This document shows, in pieces, positions 61,680 to 64,000 of a stretch of 64,000 nucleotides of DNA; position 1 is the first letter of the stretch; every line of letters begins with the position of its first letter. Position numbers and translations under genes: made by a program. The notes beneath the pieces are model-generated. The model saw nothing but the letters and a program-made list of their open reading frames with translations. It searched no databases and was not told where the DNA came from. This DNA comes from Psettodes erumei. Lineage: Eukaryota; Chordata; Actinopteri; Pleuronectiformes; Psettodidae. The DNA lies in the NCBI GenBank assembly GCA_016785225.1, contig JAFBJZ010000854.1, positions 310,001 to 374,000 on the forward strand, written 5' to 3'.

Positions 61680-64000
61680 GTGGGGAGAGCACCACAGGCT
61701 CGTGTTCATGTGTGGCTGTTGCTGTGTCGGCGTGCACCTTGTATAAGCTTGTCTGTATTTAAGGACATGGGGGGGGGGTGCTCCCATTTTTTGGGATTGG
61801 GATTTGTTCTCCACCTTTGGATTCGCGGGGGTGTACTTCTGATGCTGCACAGCTCTGCAGAAAGTTGCTGACTCGAGGCAAAGATTTTGTCATTCCTTTC
61901 ACAAGCACGTAATGTTGTTTGAGGGGAGACTTGTTCCCGTGGTGACATAATTCATCACTTTGCTCCCATTCAAGAGCAAATACAACCGTAAATGGGTTCT
62001 CCAGAAACATGCAGCGTAAATCTGCTTTCATATCAGAAGTTAACGCAGTTATGAAATGAACGTCCAGTTAGTGAGTCCCAAATGCATCAAGACAAACATT
62101 TGCTCACTGATGTTTACATACCCACCTGAAGCATCTGTGTTTGTTATGCTTCTATAAGGCATTGGAATTCATCTCAAGCTTTTTCATGTATCCATCACAC
62201 CTCTGCAGGACTGGTGGTTTGATAATTAGCCACTGAAGGAGAAACAGTGTCCCATTTCAATTTTCCTCTTTTCTCTAACTGTAAATTGTTGCCCCCCCGT
62301 CACTTAATGCATGTAGGCAAGTGACATCAAGAGGTTGGTCCTGCATCCAGCACCATTTCCATTCTGAGAAATGCAGGTTCATCGCAGGTTCACAACAAAG
62401 GGGTTGTTTCAGTCTGTCGGCATGAGAAATTTACCTGCTGTTGTAGTAGCCATCTGACAGAGTAGCGTGGTTCTGATTCCCAAGCCACAGGTGTTACTTT
62501 GAGTGTCGGAGGATAATGGGTTTTTTTAACATTCCCTCCTTATAAAAGCTCAGCTCTTTTCTCCCCAGTTGCGTGAACCTACTGAGTCTCTTCTGGCAGA
62601 CGGGCTCTTCTTCTCCCGAGACTGACATTTTGGCACCCCCCCGCTACCATTCATGTCAGCAGAAAGGGGAATTTAACTTCGTAACAAAGATTCATCTCTG
62701 CCATTTCTGCTGTTTTGTCTTTTTTCCCCACCAGCTTATTTAAAGAGCAAATATTCAGCATTGACAGCACAGTTTTTTCTCCCACTGGCTGGTTGCTATT
62801 GTATTGTCCTATGCTGTTGTCCTTCGCTTTCCTTTCGTGTTTGCTTTCAGTATTGGGGACAGAATTTTTAAGCCCGCTCCACTTCTCAGGCTTACTGGGC
62901 ATGGATGTTAGTAAAATCATGGGAAGAACAATATGACAGAGGCAGGCGGCGAGGTATTTTCCCGAGCGAGGTTTGAAGCGTACACAGCATTGCACAGGCA
63001 CGGGTCTCTGCCCTTATGTTTGATGTACAGCCTTGTAAGTTATGTAGTGTGCGCGCGTGTGTGCATACAATACTGTGAGGGAATGGCATTACAGATGGTA
63101 ACAGTTTTTTTTTAATGCAGGTTACAAGATAGTCACTGTGCACAAATGTAGTAAAAAAGTTAAGTATTTTTAAGCTCACCCTCTTTGATGTGTGAGTGTT
63201 ACATTTTGAATCTTCCCCCTTGTAGATTTAATGTCCTACCTGCGCACATGTTCACCAACGCATTCACACGTCTGTGCTTTTCATCAGGCCTGGTAATTAG
63301 CTTCCTCATCGGAAATGAGAGGCCGTTTGCTGTTTGTCCTGATCCAGCGGATTTCATTTGCACGCAAACCAGCGTGGGGTCAGAACAACCTGTCTCCACT
63401 TGACAGTTACTGGAAGGAAGGAAGGAAGATGGAAACATGTTGTTAAAAGTGAAATGAGACAGAAGAGAGCACAAACACTTTAACCAGCCACGTCACTTTG
63501 TGGCAGGTACCACACAGGCTGTCTTTGTCCGTGCCTCCTTTTTTCAAACATTTGAAAATCATCAAAGTCGACGAGACGTTAAGCAGCAGGTTAGATGGCT
63601 GGAATTCCTCTGAGCTGACTCAGCGTGGGAGGACCTGCCTCTGCTGTGTGCTTCAAATCTGCTTTTCCGCTCATTTGTTTTCAAATGTTTGTCAGTCACA
63701 AGCCAACTCCCCCCAGGGTATTGTTCTCAGAGACGTTCAAGTTGAGCTTTTCCCTTTAAGTCAGTCATGCTGTGGTTATCATACGGTATTTGCTTGGTGG
63801 TCAACTGTTTTTTCAGCTGTGTCCATCATAAACAAACCCGCAGTATATTTAGAGGAATTACTCATGCATATTCCCCAGTCACATCAAAAATCTGAAGTGT
63901 AAGGAGCTGTCTTATTCTGAGGGACATTCTGCATTTATAAAACTGTATCTTATCAAAGTTACAAATACCACTGACCTCACCGCATTCTCATTTTTTGATG
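61680..64000 (+). other. ccdc50 intron to the window edge
   Basis: After the exon 5 donor I find no further stretch encoding CCDC50-like sequence before the end of the window. The frames here are short and unrelated to the family. A small GGAA run lies near 63.41-63.43 kb. I take the region as the fifth coding intron. Confidence 0.6.

Overview
The window looks like genomic DNA of a ray-finned (teleost) fish. It is gene-poor and AT-rich, with long (CA)n, (GA)n and (CT)n microsatellites, a decayed Tc1/mariner transposase and several interspersed repeats of kinds I recognise from teleost genomes. All gene calls rest on intact vertebrate-type reading frames or on exons joined at GT/AG sites in phase. 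The species cannot be named from the sequence.

Layout. From 1 to about 33.4 kb I see no convincing protein-coding exon. This stretch holds one CpG-rich patch (9.19-9.56 kb) with good splice donors beside it, microsatellites and repeat relics. In human, HES1 lies beyond CPN2, so this stretch may be the hes1-side intergenic desert, but that is inference. From 33.4 to 47.3 kb are three leucine-rich-repeat (LRR) genes, all on the minus strand and each with a single coding exon. They are a CPN2-like gene with an unexpected mucin stalk and membrane anchor, then lrrc15, then gp5. As I recall, human chromosome 3q29 has CPN2-LRRC15-GP5 in the same order and orientation. From 48.6 to 49.9 kb on the minus strand is a compact five-exon gene for urotensin-II-related peptide (uts2b). 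Its exons are too short to show as long ORFs, and it was found by joining exons up to the CFWKYC hormone core. From 52.4 kb to the right edge on the plus strand are the first five coding exons of ccdc50; the rest of that gene lies outside the window.

How the genes fit together. The three LRR genes look like products of an old tandem duplication and encode secreted-pathway proteins. gp5 is a subunit of the platelet/thrombocyte GPIb-IX-V receptor, lrrc15 is a type I membrane LRR protein, and the CPN2-like protein is membrane-anchored here, whereas human CPN2 is a soluble plasma subunit. uts2b and ccdc50 are immediate neighbours in human 3q28 too. The fish window therefore joins two blocks (CPN2-LRRC15-GP5 and UTS2B-CCDC50) that are megabases apart in human. 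There is no sign of a shared operon-like function.
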